15,383 nt of DNA, from assembly GCA_946887345.1 (NCBI GenBank), contig CAMPKR010000018.1, positions 1 to 15,383 on the forward strand, given 5' to 3'. The notes beneath the pieces are model-generated. The model was not told the origin of the DNA. It did no database searches and saw only the letters and a program-made list of their open reading frames with translations. Origin of the DNA: an uncultured Bacteroidota bacterium (GTDB lineage Bacteria > Bacteroidota > Bacteroidia > Chitinophagales > Chitinophagaceae). Positions 5,868 through 14,804 of this stretch are shown one piece after another (the first letter of the stretch is position 1; the number at the start of each line of letters is the position of its first letter). The translations under genes and the position numbers were made by a program.

Positions 5868-8800
5868 ATGCAAATGAAGTTACTCTTTAAAGTTTTGGCC
5901 ATAGGCCTATTACCATCTTTATGTACTGCCAAAGAGGGTACACCGACTGCAACGAGCTCTAACCAGCAAAGACCTCTCGTTTTTATGGAAAACAAGGGAC
6001 AGATCGTTAACCAGGATCACCAACCGCGGCCTGATATCGATTTTCGTCTCGCCAGCGAAGCGCTTACAGTTTTTGTAGGAGATGGGCAACTACATTACCA
6101 GTTCAGCAGGCTGGACAATGAAGCCGAAATGCTAAAACATCAGCAGGAAAGCGCTATCGATCCTCAAAAAAGGGGTGAGATTGTGAACGGGAAGTATACA
6201 ATGTATCGTGTTGACGTGGAGCTAGTAGGCGCCGACAAAAATGCTGCCATTGTAACAGAGGGCAGGCAGGACTATTACGAAATGTATTATAATGAGTTTA
6301 CACCCGAAAGCGGTGCCCGTTCTAATGGCTACTCTAAGTTGACCTACAAGAACGTGTATCCAAATATCGACTGGGTGCTTTATTCAAAGAACGGACAACT
6401 AAAGTATGAATTTGTGATTCGCGCGGGCGGCAAGGCTTCAGATATAAAACTAAAGTTTGGAGGCGCTACGGCATTAAAAATAACTGAGACAGGAGGATTA
6501 ACAATTGAAACTCCGCTCGGCAAGATTAATGAAGCAGCTCCTGTGTCTTTTGATGCAGAAGGCAAAAGTATTCAGACTCCTTTTGTCTTGAATGGTAATA
6601 TACTGAGCTTTAATACTGCTTCATATAATGGTGCAATGGTTATTGATCCGACCATTACCTGGGGTACATATTATGGTGGTACCAGCAGTACCGATTACGG
6701 TTATGCGACGGCAGTGACACCGGATGGCAATCATGTGTATTTTTGCGGTTATACTTCGAGCACCTCAAATATAGGTACATCGGGTTCCTGGCAGCAATTC
6801 TACACCTCACTCACCGAAGCGATGCTGGTAAAATTCAATGGCAGTGGTACTCTACAATGGGGTACTTACTATGGTGGTACAGGTGGTACCGATGTAGCCT
6901 ATGATATAGCACTGGATCCAAGCGGTAATGTATATATAGGTGGCCGATCTAATACAACAAGTGGTACCGCTATTGCCACTTCCGGTTCTCACCAGCAGAC
7001 TAACGGCGGAGGTGACGATGCCTTCGTAGCGAAATTTAACGCCAGCGGTGTAAGGCAATGGGGTACTTATACGGGCGGAACAAGCTCTGACTACGGTTAC
7101 GCTGTAGCAGTTGATAATGCAGGAAATGTTGCGCTTGGCGGATATTACTCAAGTAGTAATAATAATAATGTTTCTACTCCTTTTGCACAGCAGCCTACAA
7201 TTTTCTCTACCCCTGAAGGTTTTGTAGTAAAATTCAACACAAATGGTACTAAGCTGTGGGGTACTTTTTATGGCGGCGAGAATGTTGATTATGTATTCGG
7301 GATGGATTTTGACGCTTCCGGCCACCTTTACTTTACCGGCTGGACGTATAGTTCTGTTAATATAGCATCAAGCGGTTCTCACCAGTCCAGCAATGCCAAT
7401 CCAGGCGGAGCGCCTGAAGGCTACCTCGTCAAGCTGGACGGAGCCCAAGGTACGCGTTTATGGGGTACTTTTTATGGTGGCACCAGTACTGATTACGGTC
7501 AAAGTGTAGCATGTGGCGATAGTAACATGGTTTTCCTTGCCGGCTTTGCATATAGCAACTCAGGAATTGCCTCATCCAACGCCTACCAGTCAAGCATTGG
7601 CAGCGGTACCCCTGATCTTTTCCTTGCAAAATTCGATAGTCTTGGCAATAGGGAATGGGGCACATACAACGGTGGTAATGGTGCCGATCAAATGACAACT
7701 GGCGGTCATTACTTGGCAGTTGATTTCAACAATAACGCATACATTACTTGTTACACTAGCAGTAGTTCATCAGGAATGGCCGATGGCGGTATATATAACA
7801 GCCAGCAAGGTAGTACCGACCATGCTATTGCAAAGTTTAATACCAGCGGCGACCGTGTATGGGGATCTTATATCGGCGGTTCGTCAGTAGATTATGGTTA
7901 TGGTATTGCTGCAGACAACTTAGGTAATATATATCTATGCGGCAGGGCAGTAAGTAGTAACAATATGACAACTAGCGGCGCTTACCAGACTTCACCCTTT
8001 AGCGGTACGTATGACGCATATATGATGGAAATACAGGACTGTGCGCTACCAGCCCAGCCGGGTACTATAACCGGTGGCACCACAGTATGCCAGGGCAGCA
8101 GCCAGACCTATAGCATAGCTGCGGTAACAGGTGCTACCTTCTACGAATGGACACTGCCTAACGGCTGGACAGGAACGAGCACTACCAATAGCATCACGGT
8201 AGTGCCAAGCGCTACCAGCGGCGTGATAAAAGTAAAAGCCTGCGTAGCCTGCGGCAAGGGCCTGCCCAGGACACTGAACGTAACTGCCCTGGCTGAGCCG
8301 GGTGCCAGCATTACTCCTTCAGGGCCAACTACTTTCTGCGACGGCGCCAACGTGACGCTGAACGCTAACACAGGTACCGGCTACACTTATGTATGGAAGC
8401 AGGGAACTACCGCCCTTGGTACTACTACCAATGCTCACGTGGTTTCTACTTCGGGTAACTACACAGTGGAGATCACCAACTCTAATAACTGTACCAGTAT
8501 ATCGCCCGCAGAGGTGATAGTAGTTCACCCTAACCCGAACATAGTCTTCCCGACGTTGTCGCCTACATGTACCAACAACCCGAACATTAACCTTGGGGCA
8601 ACCCCGACAGGCGGTACCTATACAGGTGCAGGTATTTCGGGTACTGTACTGAACCCGCTTAATGCAGGGCCCGGCATACATACAATAGTATATAGCTATA
8701 CAGACAGCAACAGCTGTATGAGCACCAGCAACCAGTCGATAACGGTGAATCCCGCTCCTACGGTTACCCTGCCTTCGTTCTCTACTATCTGTTCTGACGT

Positions 8801-10646
8801 TATCGTTCCACTGAACATGGCGATACCTCCGGGCGGTGTGTATAGCGGTACAGGTGTATCAGGTAGTAATTTCAGTCCTAATATTTCAGGTATCGGTACG
8901 TTCAATATTACCTATACCTATACTGATGGCAATAACTGTACTGCAGCGCAAACAGAGCCAATAACCGTTAACCCGATGACAGCAACGAACTTCCCGTCTA
9001 TTACTCCTAAGTGTATAGATGCAGCTGTTGTGAACCTGAGCGCTACGCCACTTGGCGGTACTTTCTCAGGACCGGGTGTGAACGGTACTCAATTCAACCC
9101 GGGCACGGGCGCGGGTAACCACATTATACACTACGACTATACTAACCAATACGGTTGTACTACGCACGATAGTGAAACAATAGTAGTAAACGCACTGCCT
9201 GTTCTGAACTTCCCTGCGCTGGACAGCGTGTGTAATGCAGGACCGGTAACAATGCTGGCTACACCAACAGGCGGTATCTACACAGGTCCCGGTACAGGTG
9301 TAGGCAACCAACTGAATACAACACAGGCCGGCCTGGGTATGCATACTATTTCATATACCTACACAGATGCCAATACCTGTACTAACAGTACGCAGCAAAC
9401 GGTACTGGTTCAGCCTGCGCCGGTTATCAACTCACAGCCAGCCCTCTACATAGAAATATGCGAAGGTGAAGCACTGGGTGTAAACGTAGGAGCAAGCAAC
9501 GTAGGTACTTATCAGTGGCAACAGAACAGTGTGAACGTAGCAGGTGCACAATCGAGCCTATACGTTGTTGGATCTGCTGATCCTACTCATACCGGTAACT
9601 ACCAGGTGATCATTACCGGTACCGGTGCCTGCGCTACAACTCAATTAATATCTAACTCTTCTGCTATACTGGTTAATCCTTTGCCTCCTGTGAACCTGAC
9701 ACCGGGTTCAGATACTATATGTAACGGCGACACAATCGTTCTGAACAGTGGTCTTGGTACTAACTTCAACTACCAGTGGAAGCTTAACGGAAACAATATT
9801 GCGGGTGCTACAACAGCCACCCTGCCTGTTGCAACTCCGGGTGCTTACAAGGTATTTGTAACCAACCAGAATTCAGGTTGTAATACCAACTCTTCCGAAG
9901 TAATGATAGGCGTGAATCCTTCACCGGATGCGACTATTACTTATACAGGTCCTACGGTATTCTGCGATGGAGACGACCTGATGATCAATACAGAAGATAC
10001 CGTGACAGGAACGTCGTTCCAGTGGATGAACAACGGCAGCAATATAGGCGGAGCCACATCTGCTGATTACTCGGCTACTGCAACCGGCGTTTACTCAGTG
10101 GTGCTGACCAACAGCTTCAACTGCTCCCGCACGTCTACAGATGTAAGTGTAACAGTTAATCCGCTGCCAACCCCTGCGGTCACCGTTCTGGATGCATGGG
10201 GTAACATGACTACCGGCCAATACGACTACTACCAGTGGAACAAGGACGGCAGCGCCATAAACGGTGCCAACAGCCAGACCTACCAGGCCACTGTTGCCGG
10301 CAGCTATACTGTAACTGTAAGGGACAGCAACGGTTGCGAAAACACTTCGCCGCCCAAACTGCCTCTTGCAATCAGCAACGTGGCAAACGGCAACAGCACA
10401 TTCGTTCTGTATCCTAACCCCAACACAGGTACTTTCGTAGTAGAAGGAACTATTACGTCGACCGATGGTAAAGCTGCTATTGAAATAACAGACGTTACCG
10501 GCAAGCTGGTGTACAGGGAAGATGTGAAGACAATGAGCGATAAGCTGAACCACACGATCAACATCAGCAATGTAGCTTCGGGCGCTTATATGATACGCAT
10601 TGTATCGGATAACGCAAGAGAGGTAGTTCCTTTCGTGAAGCGATAA
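5868..10646 (+). CDS. Giant T9SS surface protein: SBBP seven-bladed propeller plus ten Ig-like domains
   Basis: 1592 residues. A signal peptide covers about 1-21 (a second ATG at 5874 starts MKLLFK and is equally good). Residues about 35-262 (FMENKGQ...NVYPNIDWVLY) are the N-terminal domain that commonly precedes SBBP repeats. The motif WG(T/S)Y/F-x-GG starts at Trp 265, 331, 398, 464, 532, 597 and 665, seven units with a 65-68 residue period, which fits a closed seven-bladed beta-propeller. About ten Ig/PKD-like domains follow (about 730-1505). Nearly every one has a Cys near each end. The four at 891-1185 are closely related: Cys pairs 901/950, 975/1024, 1049/1097 and 1122/1171, each with a GG(T/V/I)(Y/F)(T/S)G core. 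Residues about 1512-1592 are a T9SS type A sorting domain (VLYPNPNTGTF...ITDVTGKLVYR...ISNVASGAYMIRIV). The likely role is an exposed adhesin or binding protein. The ligand is unknown and no enzyme motif is seen. Confidence 0.9.
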   Translation: MQMKLLFKVLAIGLLPSLCTAKEGTPTATSSNQQRPLVFMENKGQIVNQDHQPRPDIDFRLASEALTVFVGDGQLHYQFSRLDNEAEMLKHQQESAIDPQKRGEIVNGKYTMYRVDVELVGADKNAAIVTEGRQDYYEMYYNEFTPESGARSNGYSKLTYKNVYPNIDWVLYSKNGQLKYEFVIRAGGKASDIKLKFGGATALKITETGGLTIETPLGKINEAAPVSFDAEGKSIQTPFVLNGNILSFNTASYNGAMVIDPTITWGTYYGGTSSTDYGYATAVTPDGNHVYFCGYTSSTSNIGTSGSWQQFYTSLTEAMLVKFNGSGTLQWGTYYGGTGGTDVAYDIALDPSGNVYIGGRSNTTSGTAIATSGSHQQTNGGGDDAFVAKFNASGVRQWGTYTGGTSSDYGYAVAVDNAGNVALGGYYSSSNNNNVSTPFAQQPTIFSTPEGFVVKFNTNGTKLWGTFYGGENVDYVFGMDFDASGHLYFTGWTYSSVNIASSGSHQSSNANPGGAPEGYLVKLDGAQGTRLWGTFYGGTSTDYGQSVACGDSNMVFLAGFAYSNSGIASSNAYQSSIGSGTPDLFLAKFDSLGNREWGTYNGGNGADQMTTGGHYLAVDFNNNAYITCYTSSSSSGMADGGIYNSQQGSTDHAIAKFNTSGDRVWGSYIGGSSVDYGYGIAADNLGNIYLCGRAVSSNNMTTSGAYQTSPFSGTYDAYMMEIQDCALPAQPGTITGGTTVCQGSSQTYSIAAVTGATFYEWTLPNGWTGTSTTNSITVVPSATSGVIKVKACVACGKGLPRTLNVTALAEPGASITPSGPTTFCDGANVTLNANTGTGYTYVWKQGTTALGTTTNAHVVSTSGNYTVEITNSNNCTSISPAEVIVVHPNPNIVFPTLSPTCTNNPNINLGATPTGGTYTGAGISGTVLNPLNAGPGIHTIVYSYTDSNSCMSTSNQSITVNPAPTVTLPSFSTICSDVIVPLNMAIPPGGVYSGTGVSGSNFSPNISGIGTFNITYTYTDGNNCTAAQTEPITVNPMTATNFPSITPKCIDAAVVNLSATPLGGTFSGPGVNGTQFNPGTGAGNHIIHYDYTNQYGCTTHDSETIVVNALPVLNFPALDSVCNAGPVTMLATPTGGIYTGPGTGVGNQLNTTQAGLGMHTISYTYTDANTCTNSTQQTVLVQPAPVINSQPALYIEICEGEALGVNVGASNVGTYQWQQNSVNVAGAQSSLYVVGSADPTHTGNYQVIITGTGACATTQLISNSSAILVNPLPPVNLTPGSDTICNGDTIVLNSGLGTNFNYQWKLNGNNIAGATTATLPVATPGAYKVFVTNQNSGCNTNSSEVMIGVNPSPDATITYTGPTVFCDGDDLMINTEDTVTGTSFQWMNNGSNIGGATSADYSATATGVYSVVLTNSFNCSRTSTDVSVTVNPLPTPAVTVLDAWGNMTTGQYDYYQWNKDGSAINGANSQTYQATVAGSYTVTVRDSNGCENTSPPKLPLAISNVANGNSTFVLYPNPNTGTFVVEGTITSTDGKAAIEITDVTGKLVYREDVKTMSDKLNHTINISNVASGAYMIRIVSDNAREVVPFVKR

Positions 10647-10667
10647 ATACTTTTCATTTGCATAAAG

Positions 10668-10700
10668 AAAGCCTCCTTGTAAGCAAGGGGGCTTTTCTTT
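10668..10700 (+). terminator. Rho-independent terminator of the giant T9SS gene
   Basis: 12-bp stem AAAGCCTCCTTG (10668-10679) with CAAGGGGGCTTT (10684-10695), one T-G wobble, loop TAAG. TCTTTT follows. It begins 21 bp past the stop codon at 10646 and is in the right orientation. Confidence 0.9.
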
Positions 10701-10894
10701 TAGTGCATTAGTGCAATCCGGATAGGCTTAAGGGATTTTAACCGCAAAGAACGCCGAGGAATGCAGTGCTTCTCAAAGATGAGAAGAGAGTGTATCGCGC
10801 AGAAGATTTCGTGTTGCGAGGATTCCCCTGGTACCATATCGTTGCTGTGAAGCCAGGTAGTATTTTAACAGGGTTTGAGGAAAGGATATAGAAA
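10701..10894. other. Gene-free stretch between two convergent gene ends
   Basis: No credible gene; the minus-strand frame covering it runs on from the lipoprotein gene's region in another frame. One small hairpin is visible: CTTCTCA (10769-10775), spacer AAGA, TGAGAAG (10780-10786). The phrase TTAACCGCAAAGAACGCCGAGG (10737-10758) resembles the CGCAAAGAACG-type intergenic repeats seen in many genomes, but only one copy is present here. Confidence 0.45.
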
Positions 10895-10917
10895 GGCCGG
10901 CTTCAAAGAGGCCGGCC
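10895..10917 (-). terminator. Terminator hairpin after the lipoprotein gene
   Basis: Arms GGCCGGC (10895-10901) and GCCGGCC (10911-10917) with a 9-nt loop lie 39 bp past the stop of the minus-strand lipoprotein. On that strand the tract after the stem is TTTCTAT, a modest T-run. Confidence 0.6.
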
Positions 10918-10956
10918 GGAATGTTCAATAAGGGGTAGAAGGAATCAGAAATAATA

Positions 10957-11676
10957 TCAGAGCGTCCTGTTGCCTGTCCAGGTGCCTGTTTTGTTCTGGC
11001 TATCTTTCCAGGTACCCTCCACATGATCTGTGCCCTGGAACTCACCTTTAACTTCTACTCCGTTGTTGCTAAGGTCTATTTTTCCGTTGACCAGGGTGCC
11101 ACCGAAGGGAGTGCCGCTATCGGTAACTATAGTGAAGTCGTCACCTGACATTACCATATTGAAGACGCCGTTGTCATCACCCGAATAAGTGCCTTCAAAA
11201 TTCCTGATGAGTGTTTCGGAAGTTTCCTTGTATATGGCTACGTTGACCGTATGGCCGGGAATGTTTACCGATACCATAGGATTTTGACCGTTTGCGTCTA
11301 CGGAGAAGGTTGCGGTTACAGCCTGGCCGTTGATAGTACCTGTAAACAGCGCATTGCTGATAGCCTGGCCGGGTGTCCAGCCTGAAAGAGAAGTAGTAGA
11401 GAGCACTGCATTCTGCCCGTCGAAAGCTACGAGGGCTTTTACTTCAGTACCAGTATTATACAGATACAGTGCAATGGTTCCCGTAGAACCTACCAAAACG
11501 CCTTTATATACGCCGCCGCTATTGTCATCATAGGCAGCTTTAGCTTCCGGTGTTGTGATGCAAGTTGTACATTTGTAAGGTTCGGGCGGAGGAGGAGTGT
11601 TGTCAATGGGATCATCTTTTTTGCAAGAGACCATTAAGGTGCAAACCGACAAAAAAAGTAGTAAAGACTTTTTCAT
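10957..11676 (-). CDS. Predicted lipoprotein, family not recognised
   Basis: 239 residues with a lipoprotein signal peptide: basic start MKKS, hydrophobic core, and MVSC with the acylated Cys at residue 18. The mature end Cys-Lys-Lys-Asp-Asp followed by a Pro-rich linker (DNTPPPPEPYKC) resembles the acidic/lysine export signals described for surface lipoproteins in Bacteroidota, so surface exposure is possible but inferred. The body looks all-beta and may be two related halves: GGVYKGVLVGSTGTIALYL (about residue 53 on) and EGTYSGDDNGVFNMVM (about residue 160 on), the second ending in GTWKDSQNKTGTWTGNRTL. CTTC (about 36-39) is a short Cys pair. It is head-to-head with the sensor kinase gene at 11710, with 33 bp between start codons. 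A regulatory or partner role for the kinase is only a possibility. Confidence 0.75.
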   Translation of the reverse strand: MKKSLLLFLSVCTLMVSCKKDDPIDNTPPPPEPYKCTTCITTPEAKAAYDDNSGGVYKGVLVGSTGTIALYLYNTGTEVKALVAFDGQNAVLSTTSLSGWTPGQAISNALFTGTINGQAVTATFSVDANGQNPMVSVNIPGHTVNVAIYKETSETLIRNFEGTYSGDDNGVFNMVMSGDDFTIVTDSGTPFGGTLVNGKIDLSNNGVEVKGEFQGTDHVEGTWKDSQNKTGTWTGNRTL

Positions 11677-11709
11677 ATAAATACCGTTTTTAGTGAATTT
11701 GAATGCAAG

Positions 11710-14700
11710 ATGCAGCTATTAAGCAAGCCTGAAAATGTGATATTAGTAGTAGGACGCAAAGGCCTGTGTTTGTTGGGTTGCTGGCTGCTTTTGGTTGCGG
11801 CATTTCCGCTCCATCTTCCTGCACAGCCGCACCGTCTCTTGTTTCATTCCTTAGGTGTGAACGAGGGCTTGTCGCATAGCTCAGTTTATTCGCTGTTGCA
11901 GGATAGCAGGGGATTTATCTGGCTGGGCACGGCAGACGGGCTCAACAGGTATGACGGAAGGGAGATTAAGGTTTACAGGCCTGCGGAGGCGCAGCGTGAG
12001 GAAGAAGCCGCGTATATCAGGAGCAGGATGGTAGAAGACAGGGAGGGCAACATCTGGTACCTGGGGTTTGCAGGCCTGTTCTGCTGGGATAAGACCACCG
12101 AGCAGGTGACGAAGAGAGCCGGTATCAGCGGCACGGCAACAGTATATTTCCTGGATGAGAAAGGGGAACTGTGGTTTCATGACTTACTCAAGGGTATCAG
12201 TTCTTACAACCTGTATACAAAAAAGAGGCAGACTTATCCTTTCCCTTTTAAGTTTGAAAGAGAAAAATACTGGAATCTTCATGTCACCACAGATGACAAA
12301 AGGTATTTGTGGTTTTCTGTTTATAACAATGGGGATTATTACCGCTTTGATATCAGCACGCGGACTTATCAAAAACTGAGTTATAATAAAGGTGTGTCTT
12401 TACTCCAGTATGAGAATGGCAGGCTTTGGCTGTCGGATGATAAGCGTATCACTGTTTATGATGCAGCTACGATGCAATTAAGGAGTGAAATTCTCCGTAA
12501 GGGAGTTTCACTGCACCAGGCACGCCTGTACCGCGACAAAAGCAGGCATTTATGGCTTGCGATAAACAGGTCGGGCATCTATTGCATTGATGAAAAAGGA
12601 AATGTAAAGGACGAGCACAGGCACGACAACTACAGCAGCTACACTATATCATCAGACAATGTAACCCGGCTAATGGAGGACAGGACAGGGAGCCTTTGGG
12701 TAGCTACAGATGGAGGGGGAGTATCGAAGACAAGCCTGAAGGAGATGCCTTTTGGCAGATTTCCCGCAGATGAAAAGAGCCACCCTGAGGTAAAGGATCT
12801 TTTGATATGGTCGCTTTATGAAGATCGCGGGGGGAGGGTGTGGTTCTCTACCGACAAGGGAGGACTCTATATCTATGATCCGGCAAGCGACGAGGTGAAA
12901 GAACAAAGAATACCGGGCATACAAGGGCAGGTAAAATACATCTTTGAAACTGCTGAAGGCGCTATGTGGTTTGCATGCACGGGCGGGCTTGTTTGCGTTG
13001 ACAACGGAAAGGCCGGCAAAGTGCTTGTTTCTAAATCTCCTGCTGCTACGAAGGCTGAAAGTGAAGTGGTAGTGGTGAAAATTCTTCCGGTCACTAAGGA
13101 AATGTTCCTGGTTGTTACCAGCCAGGGACTACGTGTAATAGAAAAAAGATCAGGCGTATGGAAGGAGAAGCCGATGGAGATACCCAATCCGCTTTTCGGG
13201 AAGCTGACAGATGTGGCTGAGGCTGGTGCCGGCACTTATTGGCTGGTTTCGCCGGGCCATGGCCTTATACTTGCCAGGTTAGATGCTGATGCTGTCGTTC
13301 CCTTAGACAGTTTCCTGCTTCGCGAAAGTGTGAAGGCGATACACAAAGATGAAATTGACAGGGATGTAGCCTGGCTGGCGTCCAAGACGGGGCTTTGGAA
13401 ACTGGATATTAAAAGCAGGAAGACTAAACACTACAATGCCAACGATGGGCTGGGAAACCCTTACTTATACGCATTGCTGGAGGATGCCAACCACAATATC
13501 TGGATGAGTACCAACGGCGGGCTGAGCTGCTATCACAGGGCAAGCTCTTCTTTCACAAACTATACGCACAGCAATGGTCTTCAAAGCAACGAGTTCAACT
13601 CGGGGGCTTATCATAAAGGACGCTCAGGAAAGCTCTACTTTGGTGGGGTAAAAGGCTTTAACTGGCTTACAGAGAAAACTACTGCTCCCGATACGGTAAT
13701 ACCCGATTTGCTGCTCACTAAAATTGCTTTGGCAGATAGTCTCATCTCACCTTTTTCTCTTAGGAACAAAACGATAGACCTTTCATACAGGAAGAACTAT
13801 TTCGATTTACAGGCGCTGGTGGCTGACTATACCCGGCCTGAAGCTAATGTGATAAAGTACAGGTTGAATGGTTGGGACAAGAGCTGGCAAGTCTCACAAA
13901 GCGGTGAGGTACACTATGCAAACTTGGCCCCCGGCTCGTATGAGTTGGAAATGACAGGCATAGGCAGCAACGGGGCTGTAAGCAAGCCATATTTATTGAA
14001 GGTGAACGTAATTGCTCCTTTCTGGCAGCAGCTCTGGTTTAAGGCACTGGTGTTGCTGATGCTCCTGTCAGCGGTTGTTGGTGTGATTTATGCCTACTAC
14101 CTCCGGAAAATAAACAGGGCTCTCAGGGAACTGGAACAACAAAAAGTGCTGGCTGCAGAACGCAGTCGTATCAGCCGCGACCTGCATGATGATATTGGTA
14201 GCGCTATCACCAAAATAACGCTGATAAGCGAGCTCATTCCCCTGCAGCAGAAGACGGATGAGGCTGTGCTGGAAGACGTTCGAAAAATATCGACAACGGC
14301 AAGGCGGGTATCCCAGAGTATGAGCGATATTGTTTGGGCGCTGCATGCGCAGCATGATAGCCTGGAAGGTTTGCTCGCGTATATGAGAGAACAAATACGG
14401 GAATTTTTAGAGCCGCTGGGTATAAAATACAGGCTCAATTTCCCCGAAGATGTGCCATCTATAAAACTGAACGGGGAGCAAAGACGAAATATTCTGATGG
14501 TTACCAAGGAGGCCCTGAACAATGCGGTGAAGTATGCCGATGCGGAAAATATTTCGGTCTCAGGAAAATATGAGAGCGGAACGCTTGAGTTCTGCGTGAG
14601 TGATGATGGTAAGGGGTTCAACGTATCTGAGGCCCGCGAACATGGTAACGGGCTGAAAAACATGAGGAAAAGGATGGAGGGTATCGGTGGAACTTTCCAT

Positions 14701-14751
14701 ATTCTTCAGCCCGGGCAGGGAACTGTCATAGTATATAGCCTGGCGGTATAG
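11710..14751 (+). CDS. Sensor histidine kinase with periplasmic Reg_prop propeller and Y_Y_Y domain
   Basis: 1013 residues. An N-terminal hydrophobic segment (about 17-38) anchors or exports the sensor. Reg_prop-type strands follow: FIWLGTADGLNRYDG (69-83), SLWVATDGGGV (about 328-338), RVWFSTDKGGLYIYD and NIWMSTNGGLSCY (about 594-606). A Y_Y_Y domain lies at about 694-765 (YRLNGWDKSW...LAPGSYELEM), and a transmembrane helix at about 775-800. The cytoplasmic part has a HisKA_3 phosphoacceptor segment ERSRISRDLHDDIGS with His826, then an HATPase_c domain with N-box KEALNNAVKYA (933-943), DDGKGF (about 965-970) and GNGLKNMRKRM (about 980). There is no receiver or DNA-binding domain, so it is not a hybrid SusR-like regulator. 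It should pass phosphate to the LuxR-type regulator 53 bp downstream, which appears to be in the same transcript. The ligand is unknown. No better start is apparent, although only 33 bp separate it from the divergent lipoprotein. Confidence 0.93.
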   Translation: MQLLSKPENVILVVGRKGLCLLGCWLLLVAAFPLHLPAQPHRLLFHSLGVNEGLSHSSVYSLLQDSRGFIWLGTADGLNRYDGREIKVYRPAEAQREEEAAYIRSRMVEDREGNIWYLGFAGLFCWDKTTEQVTKRAGISGTATVYFLDEKGELWFHDLLKGISSYNLYTKKRQTYPFPFKFEREKYWNLHVTTDDKRYLWFSVYNNGDYYRFDISTRTYQKLSYNKGVSLLQYENGRLWLSDDKRITVYDAATMQLRSEILRKGVSLHQARLYRDKSRHLWLAINRSGIYCIDEKGNVKDEHRHDNYSSYTISSDNVTRLMEDRTGSLWVATDGGGVSKTSLKEMPFGRFPADEKSHPEVKDLLIWSLYEDRGGRVWFSTDKGGLYIYDPASDEVKEQRIPGIQGQVKYIFETAEGAMWFACTGGLVCVDNGKAGKVLVSKSPAATKAESEVVVVKILPVTKEMFLVVTSQGLRVIEKRSGVWKEKPMEIPNPLFGKLTDVAEAGAGTYWLVSPGHGLILARLDADAVVPLDSFLLRESVKAIHKDEIDRDVAWLASKTGLWKLDIKSRKTKHYNANDGLGNPYLYALLEDANHNIWMSTNGGLSCYHRASSSFTNYTHSNGLQSNEFNSGAYHKGRSGKLYFGGVKGFNWLTEKTTAPDTVIPDLLLTKIALADSLISPFSLRNKTIDLSYRKNYFDLQALVADYTRPEANVIKYRLNGWDKSWQVSQSGEVHYANLAPGSYELEMTGIGSNGAVSKPYLLKVNVIAPFWQQLWFKALVLLMLLSAVVGVIYAYYLRKINRALRELEQQKVLAAERSRISRDLHDDIGSAITKITLISELIPLQQKTDEAVLEDVRKISTTARRVSQSMSDIVWALHAQHDSLEGLLAYMREQIREFLEPLGIKYRLNFPEDVPSIKLNGEQRRNILMVTKEALNNAVKYADAENISVSGKYESGTLEFCVSDDGKGFNVSEAREHGNGLKNMRKRMEGIGGTFHILQPGQGTVIVYSLAV

Positions 14752-14804
14752 GATACTACTTTTTTCATACAAATTCTTAGACTACTGAAGCTTAATTTTG
14801 AAAT

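Noticed and set aside
8141..10570. Several long minus-strand frames under the Ig-like array
   Set aside because: They arise from the repetitive Thr/Gly/Asn codons of the sense gene and recur with each repeat; none has a domain signature.
14097..14663. 188-codon minus-strand frame under the histidine kinase domain
   Set aside because: It is antisense to highly recognisable HisKA_3/HATPase coding sequence, with serine/cysteine-rich composition typical of shadow frames.
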